Origin: Candidatus Peregrinibacteria bacterium
GTDB lineage: Bacteria > Patescibacteriota > Gracilibacteria > UBA1369 > LOWO2-01-FULL-3
Assembly: GCA_030688025.1 (NCBI GenBank)
Contig: JAUYJL010000014.1
Location: 1-36,090 of the forward strand
Direction: 5' to 3'
DNA length: 36,090 bases
This document shows, one piece after another, positions 17,238 through 22,656 of the stretch. Below the pieces are notes generated by a model. The model did not search any database. It saw nothing but the letters and a program-made list of their open reading frames with translations, and was not told where the DNA came from. The stretch's first letter is position 1, and every line of letters starts with the position of its first letter. The translations under genes and the position numbers were made by a program.

Positions 17238-17266
17238 ATTTTGACACGACTTTCGAGAAACATCAA
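17238..17266 (-). promoter_or_regulatory. ispDF promoter, predicted leaderless
   Basis: Minus strand TTGATG (17266-17261), 17 bp, CAAAAT (17243-17238), then 8 bp to the ATG. It is divergent from the response regulator promoter. Confidence 0.55.
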
Positions 17267-17274
17267 GTTTTGTC

Positions 17275-17303
17275 TTGACAGCGCATGGGTTTTGTATTAT
17301 TGT
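17275..17303 (+). promoter_or_regulatory. Response regulator promoter
   Basis: Perfect TTGACA (17275-17280), 17 bp, TATTGT (17298-17303). The leader of about 24 nt is AT-rich (ATATTAAAAAAATTAAT before the ATG). Confidence 0.6.
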
Positions 17304-17333
17304 TGAGGTCTTTTAGATATTAAAAAAATTAAT

Positions 17334-17855
17334 ATGAGTAATGTAATTGGACAACCTAAAGGCGTGATCGGTGAACAAACATCGGAGGTGGCAAAAACAC
17401 CTTTTGAAAGATTACTTGAAGCGCGAGGAATTTCTGCTGAGGACGCGCAAGCGGTGGCGGTTGATGACGAGGAGGCGTTGGCGAGAATGGGAAAGCGAAT
17501 TCTTTCGCGTGGATTAAGAGTTGAGGCGCAGACCGCGCACAGTGGAGCGGAAGGACTTGCAGTTATGGAAGGCTTGCATGGTAAAATTGCTTGTGTAGTT
17601 ACTGATGTAAATATGGGAAGGATGTCTGGACCTGAGATGGTCAAGCAGGCAAATGCTCGTAGACTGCTTGAGAATGTTCCTGTTGTTGTTATGACCGGAG
17701 AGCTAATCAGGAATGCTGAAGAAATTGATACTGTAACTGCTGGCGGAATTGCTCATGAAGTTTTGGAAAAACCTTTTAATCCTGACCAACTTGTTGCCGC
17801 AATTCAAAGTGCTTGCCAGAAAGTTTTGGACAAAATGGAGGCGGGAGCTAAATAA
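17334..17855 (+). CDS. Stand-alone response regulator receiver protein
   Basis: 173 residues: a 38-residue N-terminal extension, then one receiver (REC) domain and no output domain. All phosphorylation residues are present: acidic pair Asp44-Asp45 (VAVDDEE), phospho-acceptor Asp91 (CVVTDVNM), Thr121 (VVVMTGE) and Lys146 (LEKPFNP). It should therefore accept phosphate from a histidine kinase, but no kinase or effector gene lies nearby. Single-domain receivers act in phosphorelays, motility or by protein contact. The extension (KTPFERLLEARGISAEDAQA) is probably helical. Convergent with dxr, whose stop is 3 bp away. Confidence 0.92.
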   Translation: MSNVIGQPKGVIGEQTSEVAKTPFERLLEARGISAEDAQAVAVDDEEALARMGKRILSRGLRVEAQTAHSGAEGLAVMEGLHGKIACVVTDVNMGRMSGPEMVKQANARRLLENVPVVVMTGELIRNAEEIDTVTAGGIAHEVLEKPFNPDQLVAAIQSACQKVLDKMEAGAK

Positions 17856-17858
17856 GTT

Positions 17859-18854
17859 TCAGTGGAGACGGAGGAAAACCTGAGGAAATGTGATTTTGTT
17901 TTGAAGGAATTTTTGAATAATTTTTTCTTCCAAGGCGAGGAATGGCTTCATGTTGCGTTTTTTGAAATGTTTCAAGACTATCGAGATGCCTTTTAAAACG
18001 ATGGACTGAGGATTTTGTATGATTTTTGGTTCGTATAATTTTTTTGGAATTTTTTTGATTACGCGTTTTGCGGTTTTGTTTATTGACTCCAGAAGCGCGT
18101 TTTCGATGTGTTCTCGCATATCGGGGTTTGAAACGTAGGCATAAGAGGTGAGATCTGTGAATTCCACGATGGCATGGATAAGACAATCCGGGTTTATGAA
18201 TGCGTGGATTTTTGAGAGAGGAAGTGAGAATAAATAAAATGCTTCGACTATTTCGAGGCCTTTGTTTATCAATGTCGCAGATTCGATGGAGATTTTTGCG
18301 CCCATGTCCCATTTCGGATGCGCAAGCGCTTTTTCCGGCGTTAGCGTTTCGAGTTCTTTTTCAGTTTTACCCCAAAATGGACCGCCGGAACATGAAAGAT
18401 ATATGTTTTTTATTTTTTTATTTGGGAATTTTTTTAAAATTTCGTGAATTGAATTATGTTCGGAATCGAGCGGAATTAGTGTCGCGTTTTTTGCGAGTTT
18501 CATAACTTTGTCTCCGTCTGCGACAAGTGATTCTTTATTGCCAAGGAGAAGGATTTTTTTGGCCTTTAGCGCTGTCGTGGTTGGCGAAATGCCCGAGACT
18601 CCCGAAAGGACATTTATGATGATGTCAGCGTCTCTTAGGGAGGCTAAATTTAGTAGGTTTTTTGAGGGATGTTTTTTTGCGATGAAAATATTTTTGGGCG
18701 GCACGGCGAATTTTTTTGCCTGAATTTTTATGAGTTTTTCATTTTGATTGCAGGCGAGGGCGATTACTTTGAAATCTTTTGGATATTTTTCCAAAACCTC
18801 CAAAGTTTGTGTGCCGAGAGAGCCTGTTGAGCCGAGGATTACTACGTTTTTCAT
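17859..18854 (-). CDS. dxr: 1-deoxy-D-xylulose 5-phosphate reductoisomerase, C-terminally short
   Basis: First committed enzyme of the MEP pathway (DXP to MEP with NADPH). 331 residues: NADPH fold with VILGSTGSLGTQTLEV; LGNKESLVADG; metal ligands Asp130 and Glu132 (PLDSEHN); fosmidomycin-loop region SGGPFW (156-161), HPKWDMG (179-185), SATLINKGLEIVEA (Ser192, Asn197, Lys198, Glu201). The His of the INPDCLIHAIVEF segment is kept, while a preceding HP is NP. Family members are about 385-400 residues; this one ends soon after the ALxxANE-like helix (here FLALEEKIIQKFL), lacking about 50-60 residues. ATG 18854 fits the family start and lies 6 bp from its -10 box. Convergent with the response regulator. 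Confidence 0.93.
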   Translation of the reverse strand: MKNVVILGSTGSLGTQTLEVLEKYPKDFKVIALACNQNEKLIKIQAKKFAVPPKNIFIAKKHPSKNLLNLASLRDADIIINVLSGVSGISPTTTALKAKKILLLGNKESLVADGDKVMKLAKNATLIPLDSEHNSIHEILKKFPNKKIKNIYLSCSGGPFWGKTEKELETLTPEKALAHPKWDMGAKISIESATLINKGLEIVEAFYLFSLPLSKIHAFINPDCLIHAIVEFTDLTSYAYVSNPDMREHIENALLESINKTAKRVIKKIPKKLYEPKIIQNPQSIVLKGISIVLKHFKKRNMKPFLALEEKIIQKFLQNKITFPQVFLRLH

Positions 18855-18860
18855 GTTACG

Positions 18861-18890
18861 AGTATATCCCTGTCGTTGAAAATCCAACAA
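18861..18890 (-). promoter_or_regulatory. dxr promoter with shared A-tract/GTGTTGTTGG motif, predicted leaderless
   Basis: Minus strand TTGTTG (18890-18885), 18 bp, TATACT (18866-18861), then CGTAAC and the ATG. An 18 bp string covering the -35 and an A7 tract (18884-18901) recurs exactly at the cyclophilin promoter. Confidence 0.6.
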
Positions 18891-18931
18891 CACTTTTTTT
18901 GACATAAAGTCAGGGGGCTTTTTTAATTCTA

Positions 18932-18972
18932 TTGACCCCTGTATACAAAAATGATAAAATGTATACGGTCAA
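18932..18972 (+). promoter_or_regulatory. Palindromic operator-promoter of the UPF0175/PIN toxin-antitoxin locus
   Basis: TTGACC (18932-18937), 17 bp, TAAAAT (18955-18960) form a near-consensus promoter. Inverted arms surround it: TTGACC-CCT-GTATAC on the left and GTATAC-GGTCAA (18961-18972) on the right. The two GTATAC sites (18941, 18961) are 20 bp apart, i.e. two helical turns, as expected for cooperative binding by a dimeric antitoxin. Confidence 0.8.
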
Positions 18973-18986
18973 TTAAATAATCACTC

Positions 18987-19289
18987 ATGAGTACAGTTTT
19001 AAGCACCCGTATCGAAGAAAAATTAGCAAAAAGGCTGGAGGCTGCCAGTAAAAAATCCAACCTCGATAAGACCTCGCTGATCAGAATAGTTCTCCTGAAG
19101 GGTCTAAAAGAGATGGAAGAAGATGATGCTCTTGAATCTTATAGGCAAGGTGAAATTTCTCTCGGAAAGCTTGGAGATTTATTAAACCTCAATAAATGGG
19201 ATGCCATCAACCTGTTAACTGAGAAAAAAATCTCCCTCAACTACGGCAAGGAAAATTTTGAAGATGATATAAAAATTCTGAATACATGA
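18987..19289 (+). CDS. UPF0175-family antitoxin with ribbon-helix-helix N-terminus
   Basis: 100 residues. The first half (STVLSTRIEEKLAKRLEAAS ... DKTSLIRIVLLKGLKEM) is a ribbon-helix-helix type DNA-binding segment. The second half (ALESYRQGEISLGKLGDLLN, then KWDAINLLTEKKISLNYGKENFEDD) matches the UPF0175 helix-turn-helix family. UPF0175 proteins are commonly paired with DUF3368 PIN-domain toxins, as here. The toxin start overlaps the stop in an ATGA (19286-19289), so translation is coupled. It is expected to neutralise the toxin and to repress the locus through the GTATAC palindromes upstream. Confidence 0.88.
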   Translation: MSTVLSTRIEEKLAKRLEAASKKSNLDKTSLIRIVLLKGLKEMEEDDALESYRQGEISLGKLGDLLNLNKWDAINLLTEKKISLNYGKENFEDDIKILNT

Positions 19290-19759
19290 AATTAGTTTCC
19301 AATAGCTCTCCATTAATATTTCTGGCTAAATTAAATTTTCTGGAATTGTTATCAAAAGATCAAATACTCATACCGTCTGGCGTACAGAAAGAAATTTTAG
19401 CAAAAGAATCTGCCGAAAAGGACGGGCTAATCCGATTTTTCAGAGAGAAAAATGTCACTATTTTAAGTCTAAAAAATAAAAACATACGAAGTTCCTCTCT
19501 AGGAATAGGGGAAATTGAAGCCGTAAACCTAGCCCTAGAGCAACAGGCTACTCACGTTCTAATGGATGATAGGCGAGCCTGCTCATTTGCAAAGATTCAA
19601 AATCTTGAACCACACGGGACTCTATGGATAATACTAAGAGCCTATAAGAATCGTGACCTCACAAAAACCCAAGCCCGTGATCTGATCTACGACCTTCCCT
19701 CCGTCGGGTTTCGGATCGGTCAGGAATTTTTATTCCAAGTTCTGAAAAAACTGGATTAA
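19286..19759 (+). CDS. PIN-domain (DUF3368-type) ribonuclease toxin
   Basis: 157 residues with the PIN/VapC-like order of acidic residues: N-terminal VSNSSPLIFLAKLNFLELL (the first Asp of classical PIN is replaced by Asn-Ser, as is usual in DUF3368), a central Glu pair in GIGEIEAVNLALEQ, and HVLMDDRRACSFAK with the later Asp residues. It ends with a C-terminal helical part (GTLWIILRAYKNRDLTKTQA). Such toxins are Mg-dependent RNases. It is translated from an ATGA overlap with the antitoxin. Base composition looks slightly richer in C and A than its neighbours, compatible with horizontal arrival but not proof. Confidence 0.85.
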   Translation: MKLVSNSSPLIFLAKLNFLELLSKDQILIPSGVQKEILAKESAEKDGLIRFFREKNVTILSLKNKNIRSSSLGIGEIEAVNLALEQQATHVLMDDRRACSFAKIQNLEPHGTLWIILRAYKNRDLTKTQARDLIYDLPSVGFRIGQEFLFQVLKKLD

Positions 19760-19793
19760 TAAAAAGCTCAAATACGTTGAAAGTCAAATAAGC

Positions 19794-19928
19794 GGGAGAG
19801 CATGTGCTTCAATTTTAAATATGGCTAAACCACTGAAGCAGTCTAACGTGTACGACTGCTTCAGTGTCTCCTCGCATGCGAGTCAACAAGTTTAGCAATA
19901 TATTTAAAATTGAAGCACATGCTCTCCC
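19794..19928. repeat. Nested inverted-repeat element (29 bp perfect outer arms)
   Basis: Outer arms 19794-19822 and 19900-19928 are perfect 29 bp inverted repeats beginning GGGAGAGCATGTGCTTC. A second pair, GCTAAAC (19824-19830) and GTTTAGC (19890-19896), extends the stem. Inside lie a perfect 13 bp hairpin (CACTGAAGCAGTC 19831-19843 with GACTGCTTCAGTG 19854-19866) and a 12 bp palindrome CTCGCATGCGAG (19871-19882). The 7-mer TGCTTCA/TGAAGCA occurs four times (19805, 19834, 19857, 19911), so alternative pairings are possible. There is no ORF inside. It sits between the toxin stop and the infC promoter. It could be a MITE-like or REP-like element, a structured RNA or a large terminator. Confidence 0.9.
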
Positions 19929-19960
19929 TTTAAATATTCTACTTTTAAGACATACTTCGC

Positions 19961-19989
19961 TTGACAATAGGGCTTAGTTCTCGTAATAT
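19961..19989 (+). promoter_or_regulatory. infC operon promoter
   Basis: Perfect TTGACA (19961-19966), 17 bp, TAATAT (19984-19989). Transcription should start near 19996, leaving about 19 nt before the ATT at 20015. Confidence 0.75.
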
Positions 19990-20014
19990 CCAGTAGCTTT
20001 TTTGTGAAAGAAGC

Positions 20015-20551
20015 ATTTTATTTCTTTATAAGAAATATATCGCTAAGGATTTACGTATAAACAGGGCCATTCGTTCTCCGTCAATAAGGCTGATCGGAAA
20101 TGAAGGCGAGCAACTCGGGATTATAGCTTTGGAAAAAGCACTTGAAATGGCCCGAGAGCAGGAGCTTGACCTAGCAGAGGTTGCTCCGAACGCAAAGCCT
20201 CCTGTATGTAAAATTCTCGATTATGGAAAATATTTGTATCATCAGAAAAAAGTTGATACGAAGCACAAGAAAATGCAAAAAAAGGCAGAGATAAAAGGTG
20301 TTCGCCTCGGATTCAAGACGGGGGATCACGATATCGAAACCAAGGCAAAGCAGGCGAGAGGGTTCCTTGCAGAAGGAAACAGCGTGAAAGTCACCTTGAT
20401 TTTCAGGGGAAGAGAGTCTATGTATAAAGACCTTGCAACAGATAAATTACGAAAATTTTATGAGAGCCTGAAGGACGTTGCCAATGTCGATATGTCACCA
20501 AAGAACCAAGGAAATATGTTAATAATGATTCTAACACCTAATAAATCGTAA
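20015..20551 (+). CDS. infC: Translation initiation factor IF-3, non-AUG start
   Basis: IF-3 binds the 30S subunit, prevents premature 50S joining and proofreads the start codon. The conserved N-terminal domain (INRAIRSPSIRLIGNEGEQLG, then IIALEKALEMAREQELDLAE, VAPNAKPPVCKILDYGKYLY) and C-terminal domain (IKGVRLGFKTGDHDIETKAK, VKVTLIFRGRE, KNQGNMLIMIL) are complete. The frame is open from the TAG at 19994-19996, yet contains no ATG, GTG or TTG before the conserved region; the first such codon is an internal TTG at 20129. ATT 20015 gives 178 residues, the normal size, and mirrors the AUU start of Escherichia coli infC; ATC 20039 is the next candidate. First gene of an infC-rpmI-rplT operon. 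Confidence 0.92.
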   Translation: MLFLYKKYIAKDLRINRAIRSPSIRLIGNEGEQLGIIALEKALEMAREQELDLAEVAPNAKPPVCKILDYGKYLYHQKKVDTKHKKMQKKAEIKGVRLGFKTGDHDIETKAKQARGFLAEGNSVKVTLIFRGRESMYKDLATDKLRKFYESLKDVANVDMSPKNQGNMLIMILTPNKS

Positions 20552-20553
20552 AT

Positions 20554-20766
20554 ATGAAGCAGAAAAGCCATAGCGGACTAAAAAAACGCTTAAAAATAAG
20601 AAAAAGTGGAACAGCTACATTTGATAAATCTGCCAAGAAGCATCTTCTTGCCGACAAATCAAAAAGACAAAAGAAGCTTTATCCATCAGGAATGCCTATA
20701 AATCACACACAACGCAAGACTTTTGCGTTTATTTTGCCGGGCAAACTTAAAACACAGGGCAGATAA
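20554..20766 (+). CDS. rpmI: 50S ribosomal protein L35
   Basis: 70 residues, basic, with the L35 signature: MKQKSHSGLKKRLKIRKSGT, then KKHLLADKSKRQKKLYPSGM. The usual N-terminal K-x-K-T-x-x-S/G-x-x-KR is present as KQKSHSGLKKR. It lies 2 bp after infC, in the almost universal infC-rpmI-rplT order, with no separate promoter and no Shine-Dalgarno sequence. It is probably translated by coupling to infC. In other bacteria this operon is feedback-regulated by L20; no obvious L20-binding leader was identified in the short 5' leader here. Confidence 0.95.
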   Translation: MKQKSHSGLKKRLKIRKSGTATFDKSAKKHLLADKSKRQKKLYPSGMPINHTQRKTFAFILPGKLKTQGR

Positions 20767-20805
20767 TTCGAAATTATTAAAAATTATATTTCTTAAGTTT
20801 ATATC

Positions 20806-21153
20806 ATGACCAGAGTTAAAAGAGGCGTAACAGCCCACCGTAGGCACCAGACAATGGTGAAAAAAGCCAAAGGTTTCCGTGGCCAGAGAAGTAGACTCTT
20901 CACTTGGGCCAAAAATGCCATGATGAAGGCAGGTCTACACAGCTATGTAGACAGGAAGCGCAAAAAACGAGATTTCCGCAGGCTTTGGATCACAAGGATC
21001 AACATAGCATGTAGGGATCTTGGAGTCACATATAGCAGACTTATTGCGGCGATGACCCTAAAAGACATCGCGGTAAATCGCAAGATGCTCGCAGATCTAG
21101 CTATTAAAGAGCCTGAAGTTTTCAAAAAGATCGTTGAAGAGGCGATGAAATAG
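20806..21153 (+). CDS. rplT: 50S ribosomal protein L20
   Basis: 115 residues, full length. Canonical N-terminus MTRVKRGVTAHRRHQTMVKKAKGFRGQRSR is recognisable (basic tail that threads into 23S rRNA); the globular part contains YVDRKRKKRDFRRLWITRIN and LGVTYSRLIAAMTLKDIAVNRKMLADLA. L20 is a primary 23S rRNA binding protein needed for 50S assembly and represses its own operon in several bacteria. It is third in the infC operon after a 39 bp AT-rich gap, and is followed by a terminator at 21184. Confidence 0.97.
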   Translation: MTRVKRGVTAHRRHQTMVKKAKGFRGQRSRLFTWAKNAMMKAGLHSYVDRKRKKRDFRRLWITRINIACRDLGVTYSRLIAAMTLKDIAVNRKMLADLAIKEPEVFKKIVEEAMK

Positions 21154-21183
21154 TTTTATTGAGCCGAAATAAACGGTGAAATT

Positions 21184-21215
21184 AAAAGCCCTACTTAGGT
21201 GAGCGGGGCTTTTTT
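21184..21215 (+). terminator. Terminator of the infC-rpmI-rplT operon
   Basis: AAAAGCCC (21184-21191) pairs with GGGCTTTT, then a T run to 21215. The loop contains a smaller CCTAC/TAGG hairpin option. Confidence 0.8.
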
Positions 21216-21249
21216 GTTGTGTGAATTTTGCGTGAGTTATGCGAAAGAT

Positions 21250-21903
21250 TTATTCCTGTGTTTGGATTTCCACTTTTTCAAGAACCACGTCTTTTAGAGG
21301 TTTGTCGGATCCGTTTTTCTCAACCGCTGCAATTTTATCAACTACATCCATTCCTTCGTATGCGAATCCAAATAGTGAATACCCACCATCAAGGAATGTT
21401 GCACCTTCCGGATTTTGCACGATAAAGAATTGGCTTCCTGATGTGTTTGGGCCGGCGTTGGCCATTGATAGCGCGCCGCGAACGTGGCTTAGGGCTGGGT
21501 TTATTTCGTCAGCCAAACGTGTGCCTTTTCCTTTATAGCTGTATCCACCTGTTCCGTTTCTGTTTTCAAAATCTCCTCCTTGAATCATGAAATTGTTGAT
21601 AACTCTGTGAAAAATTGTGTCGTCATATTTTTTTTCTTTTGCTAGTTCTACGAAATTTTTTGCGGTTTCAGGAGCGTCTTTTGCGTAAAGAAGTATTTTT
21701 ATTTCGCCCATGTTTGTCGTAAGAACTGCGATTGTATCGCCTTTTTCCGGTGTTGTTTGCATTGTTGCTGGTGCGTTAATTTGTAAAGGTACTGTTATTT
21801 CGGTTGGAGGTTGCGATGTTTGTTCTGTATCCGTTTTTGGCGCGCAAGCTGTCAATGTCGCGAAGATTACGGCTGACACGAGAAGGACTTTTGAAATTTT
21901 CAT
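21250..21903 (-). CDS. Cyclophilin-type peptidyl-prolyl isomerase lipoprotein
   Basis: 217 residues. A lipoprotein signal (MKISKVLLVSAVIFATLTAC, Cys20) is followed by a Thr/Pro-rich linker and a single cyclophilin domain (about 57-215): LTTNMGEIKILLYAKDAPET, then the catalytic FHRVINNFMIQGGD (Arg and Phe/Gln of the active site), SMANAGPNTSGSQFFI and GFAYEGMDVVDKI. It accelerates proline isomerisation, here presumably for extracytoplasmic proteins. Its promoter contains an 18 bp string shared with the dxr promoter. It is convergent with the rplT operon across the terminator. Confidence 0.94.
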   Translation of the reverse strand: MKISKVLLVSAVIFATLTACAPKTDTEQTSQPPTEITVPLQINAPATMQTTPEKGDTIAVLTTNMGEIKILLYAKDAPETAKNFVELAKEKKYDDTIFHRVINNFMIQGGDFENRNGTGGYSYKGKGTRLADEINPALSHVRGALSMANAGPNTSGSQFFIVQNPEGATFLDGGYSLFGFAYEGMDVVDKIAAVEKNGSDKPLKDVVLEKVEIQTQE

Positions 21904-21926
21904 ATGGGTGAGTTAAATGTGATTGT

Positions 21927-21955
21927 ATTTTAGCCTGTTGTCGGAAAACCAACAA
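21927..21955 (-). promoter_or_regulatory. Cyclophilin gene promoter with shared GTGTTGTTGG motif
   Basis: Minus strand TTGTTG (21955-21950), 17 bp, TAAAAT (21932-21927). The 18 bp string at 21949-21966 is identical to 18884-18901 upstream of dxr. Leader is about 17 nt. Confidence 0.6.
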
Positions 21956-22014
21956 CACTTTTTTTGCGAACATCTATCTGTGATTCTTGTTAAGCTGTTG
22001 ACCTTTTGCAAAAA

Positions 22015-22036
22015 TTGTAATACAGTTGTAATACAG
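22015..22036 (+). repeat. Tandem 11 bp direct repeat, candidate operator of the RelBE-like locus
   Basis: TTGTAATACAG occurs twice head to tail (22015-22025, 22026-22036). It ends 5 bp before the -35 region of the following toxin-antitoxin promoter. An 11 bp period puts both sites on the same DNA face. Confidence 0.65.
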
Positions 22037-22041
22037 AAAAT

Positions 22042-22070
22042 TTTGGAGATTTATTTTTCTGTAAGATAAT
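22042..22070 (+). promoter_or_regulatory. Promoter of the RelBE-like locus
   Basis: TTTGGA (22042-22047), 17 bp, GATAAT (22065-22070). The short leader has TTTAACCAAATTAACA before ATG 22086. Confidence 0.6.
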
Positions 22071-22085
22071 TTAACCAAATTAACA

Positions 22086-22343
22086 ATGAGATCGATTATG
22101 AGTATATCTTTGCCCTCTGAAAAAAAGGCTGAGCTTGAAAAAAGGGCTAAAAAAGCAGGAAAAACCGTGAGTTCTTATGTCATGTATCTTGCCGATCTTG
22201 AAAAAAACATGATTTCCGAGGATGAGCTTGTGGAAATAGTGAAACTGTCTGAAGCCGCTTACAAGGCTGGAAAAACAAAAGTTGTTTCGAGTTTATCTGA
22301 ATTAATGACTAAAAATGCGAATAAGAAAAATCCATTATTATGA
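22086..22343 (+). CDS. Ribbon-helix-helix-like antitoxin
   Basis: 85 residues (81 if Met5 at 22098 is used). The N-terminal MSISLPSEKKAELEKRAKKA, then KTVSSYVMYLADLE, is a typical RHH strand-helix-helix of RelB/CopG-type antitoxins. The C-terminal half (SEAAYKAGKTKVVSSLSELM) resembles the toxin-binding tail. It overlaps the toxin start by 29 bp, so the two are translationally coupled. Expected to bind the tandem 11 bp repeats at 22015-22036 and repress the locus together with the toxin. Confidence 0.8.
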   Translation: MRSIMSISLPSEKKAELEKRAKKAGKTVSSYVMYLADLEKNMISEDELVEIVKLSEAAYKAGKTKVVSSLSELMTKNANKKNPLL

Positions 22344-22587
22344 TATTTTTGCCAAACAGTTTGATTCTTTGCCTGTCGAAATAAAGAGAAAAGTTGTCAA
22401 GCAGGAACTGCTTTTAAAAGAAAATCCTTTTCATCCCTCCCTCAGGCTTCATAAGCTTAGGGGTAGACTTGACGGGTTTTGGAGTATTTCCATAGATATG
22501 AAATATAGATTGATTTTCAGTATTATCGATAAAGAGACTGTTTTGTTTCATAGCGTTGGTGTACACGCTATTTATGAGGATTTTTAA
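22315..22587 (+). CDS. RelE/ParE-superfamily toxin
   Basis: 90 residues with a clear RelE-like pattern: YYDIFAKQFDSLPVEIKRKV, LLLKENPFHPSLRLHKLRGR, GFWSISIDMKYRLIFSI, and a last strand ETVLFHSVGVHAIYED. The HPSLRxHKLxGxLxGxWSISI core is characteristic of the RelE/YoeB-like mRNA interferase and ParE groups. The start codon lies within the antitoxin gene. Which target (mRNA or gyrase) it has cannot be told from sequence alone. Confidence 0.87.
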   Translation: MRIRKIHYYDIFAKQFDSLPVEIKRKVVKQELLLKENPFHPSLRLHKLRGRLDGFWSISIDMKYRLIFSIIDKETVLFHSVGVHAIYEDF

Positions 22588-22633
22588 TTTTAAAACCTCT
22601 CGCGTTTTTTGCCTTGCCGTGGTAGGATCTTGG

Positions 22634-22648
22634 CGCAATTAGATTGCG
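22634..22648. repeat. Small hairpin upstream of the murF-like gene
   Basis: CGCAAT-TAG-ATTGCG, 6 bp stem and 3 nt loop, ending 8 bp before ATG 22657. It may influence translation start or simply mark the leader; there is no T run. Confidence 0.4.
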
Positions 22649-22656
22649 TTTCTTTT

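Noticed and set aside
17850-17865. TGA recoded as glycine (code 25), as in some Gracilibacteria-type relatives
   Set aside because: Reading through the dxr TGA gives only antisense of the response regulator gene, and mfd also ends at TGA right before a convergent gene. TGA acts as stop here.
18870-18901. Plus-strand intrinsic terminators at 18870-18901 and 21935-21965 (hairpin plus T7)
   Set aside because: No plus-strand gene ends just upstream of them, the stems have a mismatch, and both sit exactly at minus-strand promoters. I prefer a promoter motif, but the terminator reading is not excluded.
19794-19928. CRISPR array or tRNA-like cloverleaf
   Set aside because: There are no regularly spaced direct repeats, and the arms (29 and 13 bp) and lack of T-loop or CCA-type features do not fit tRNA.
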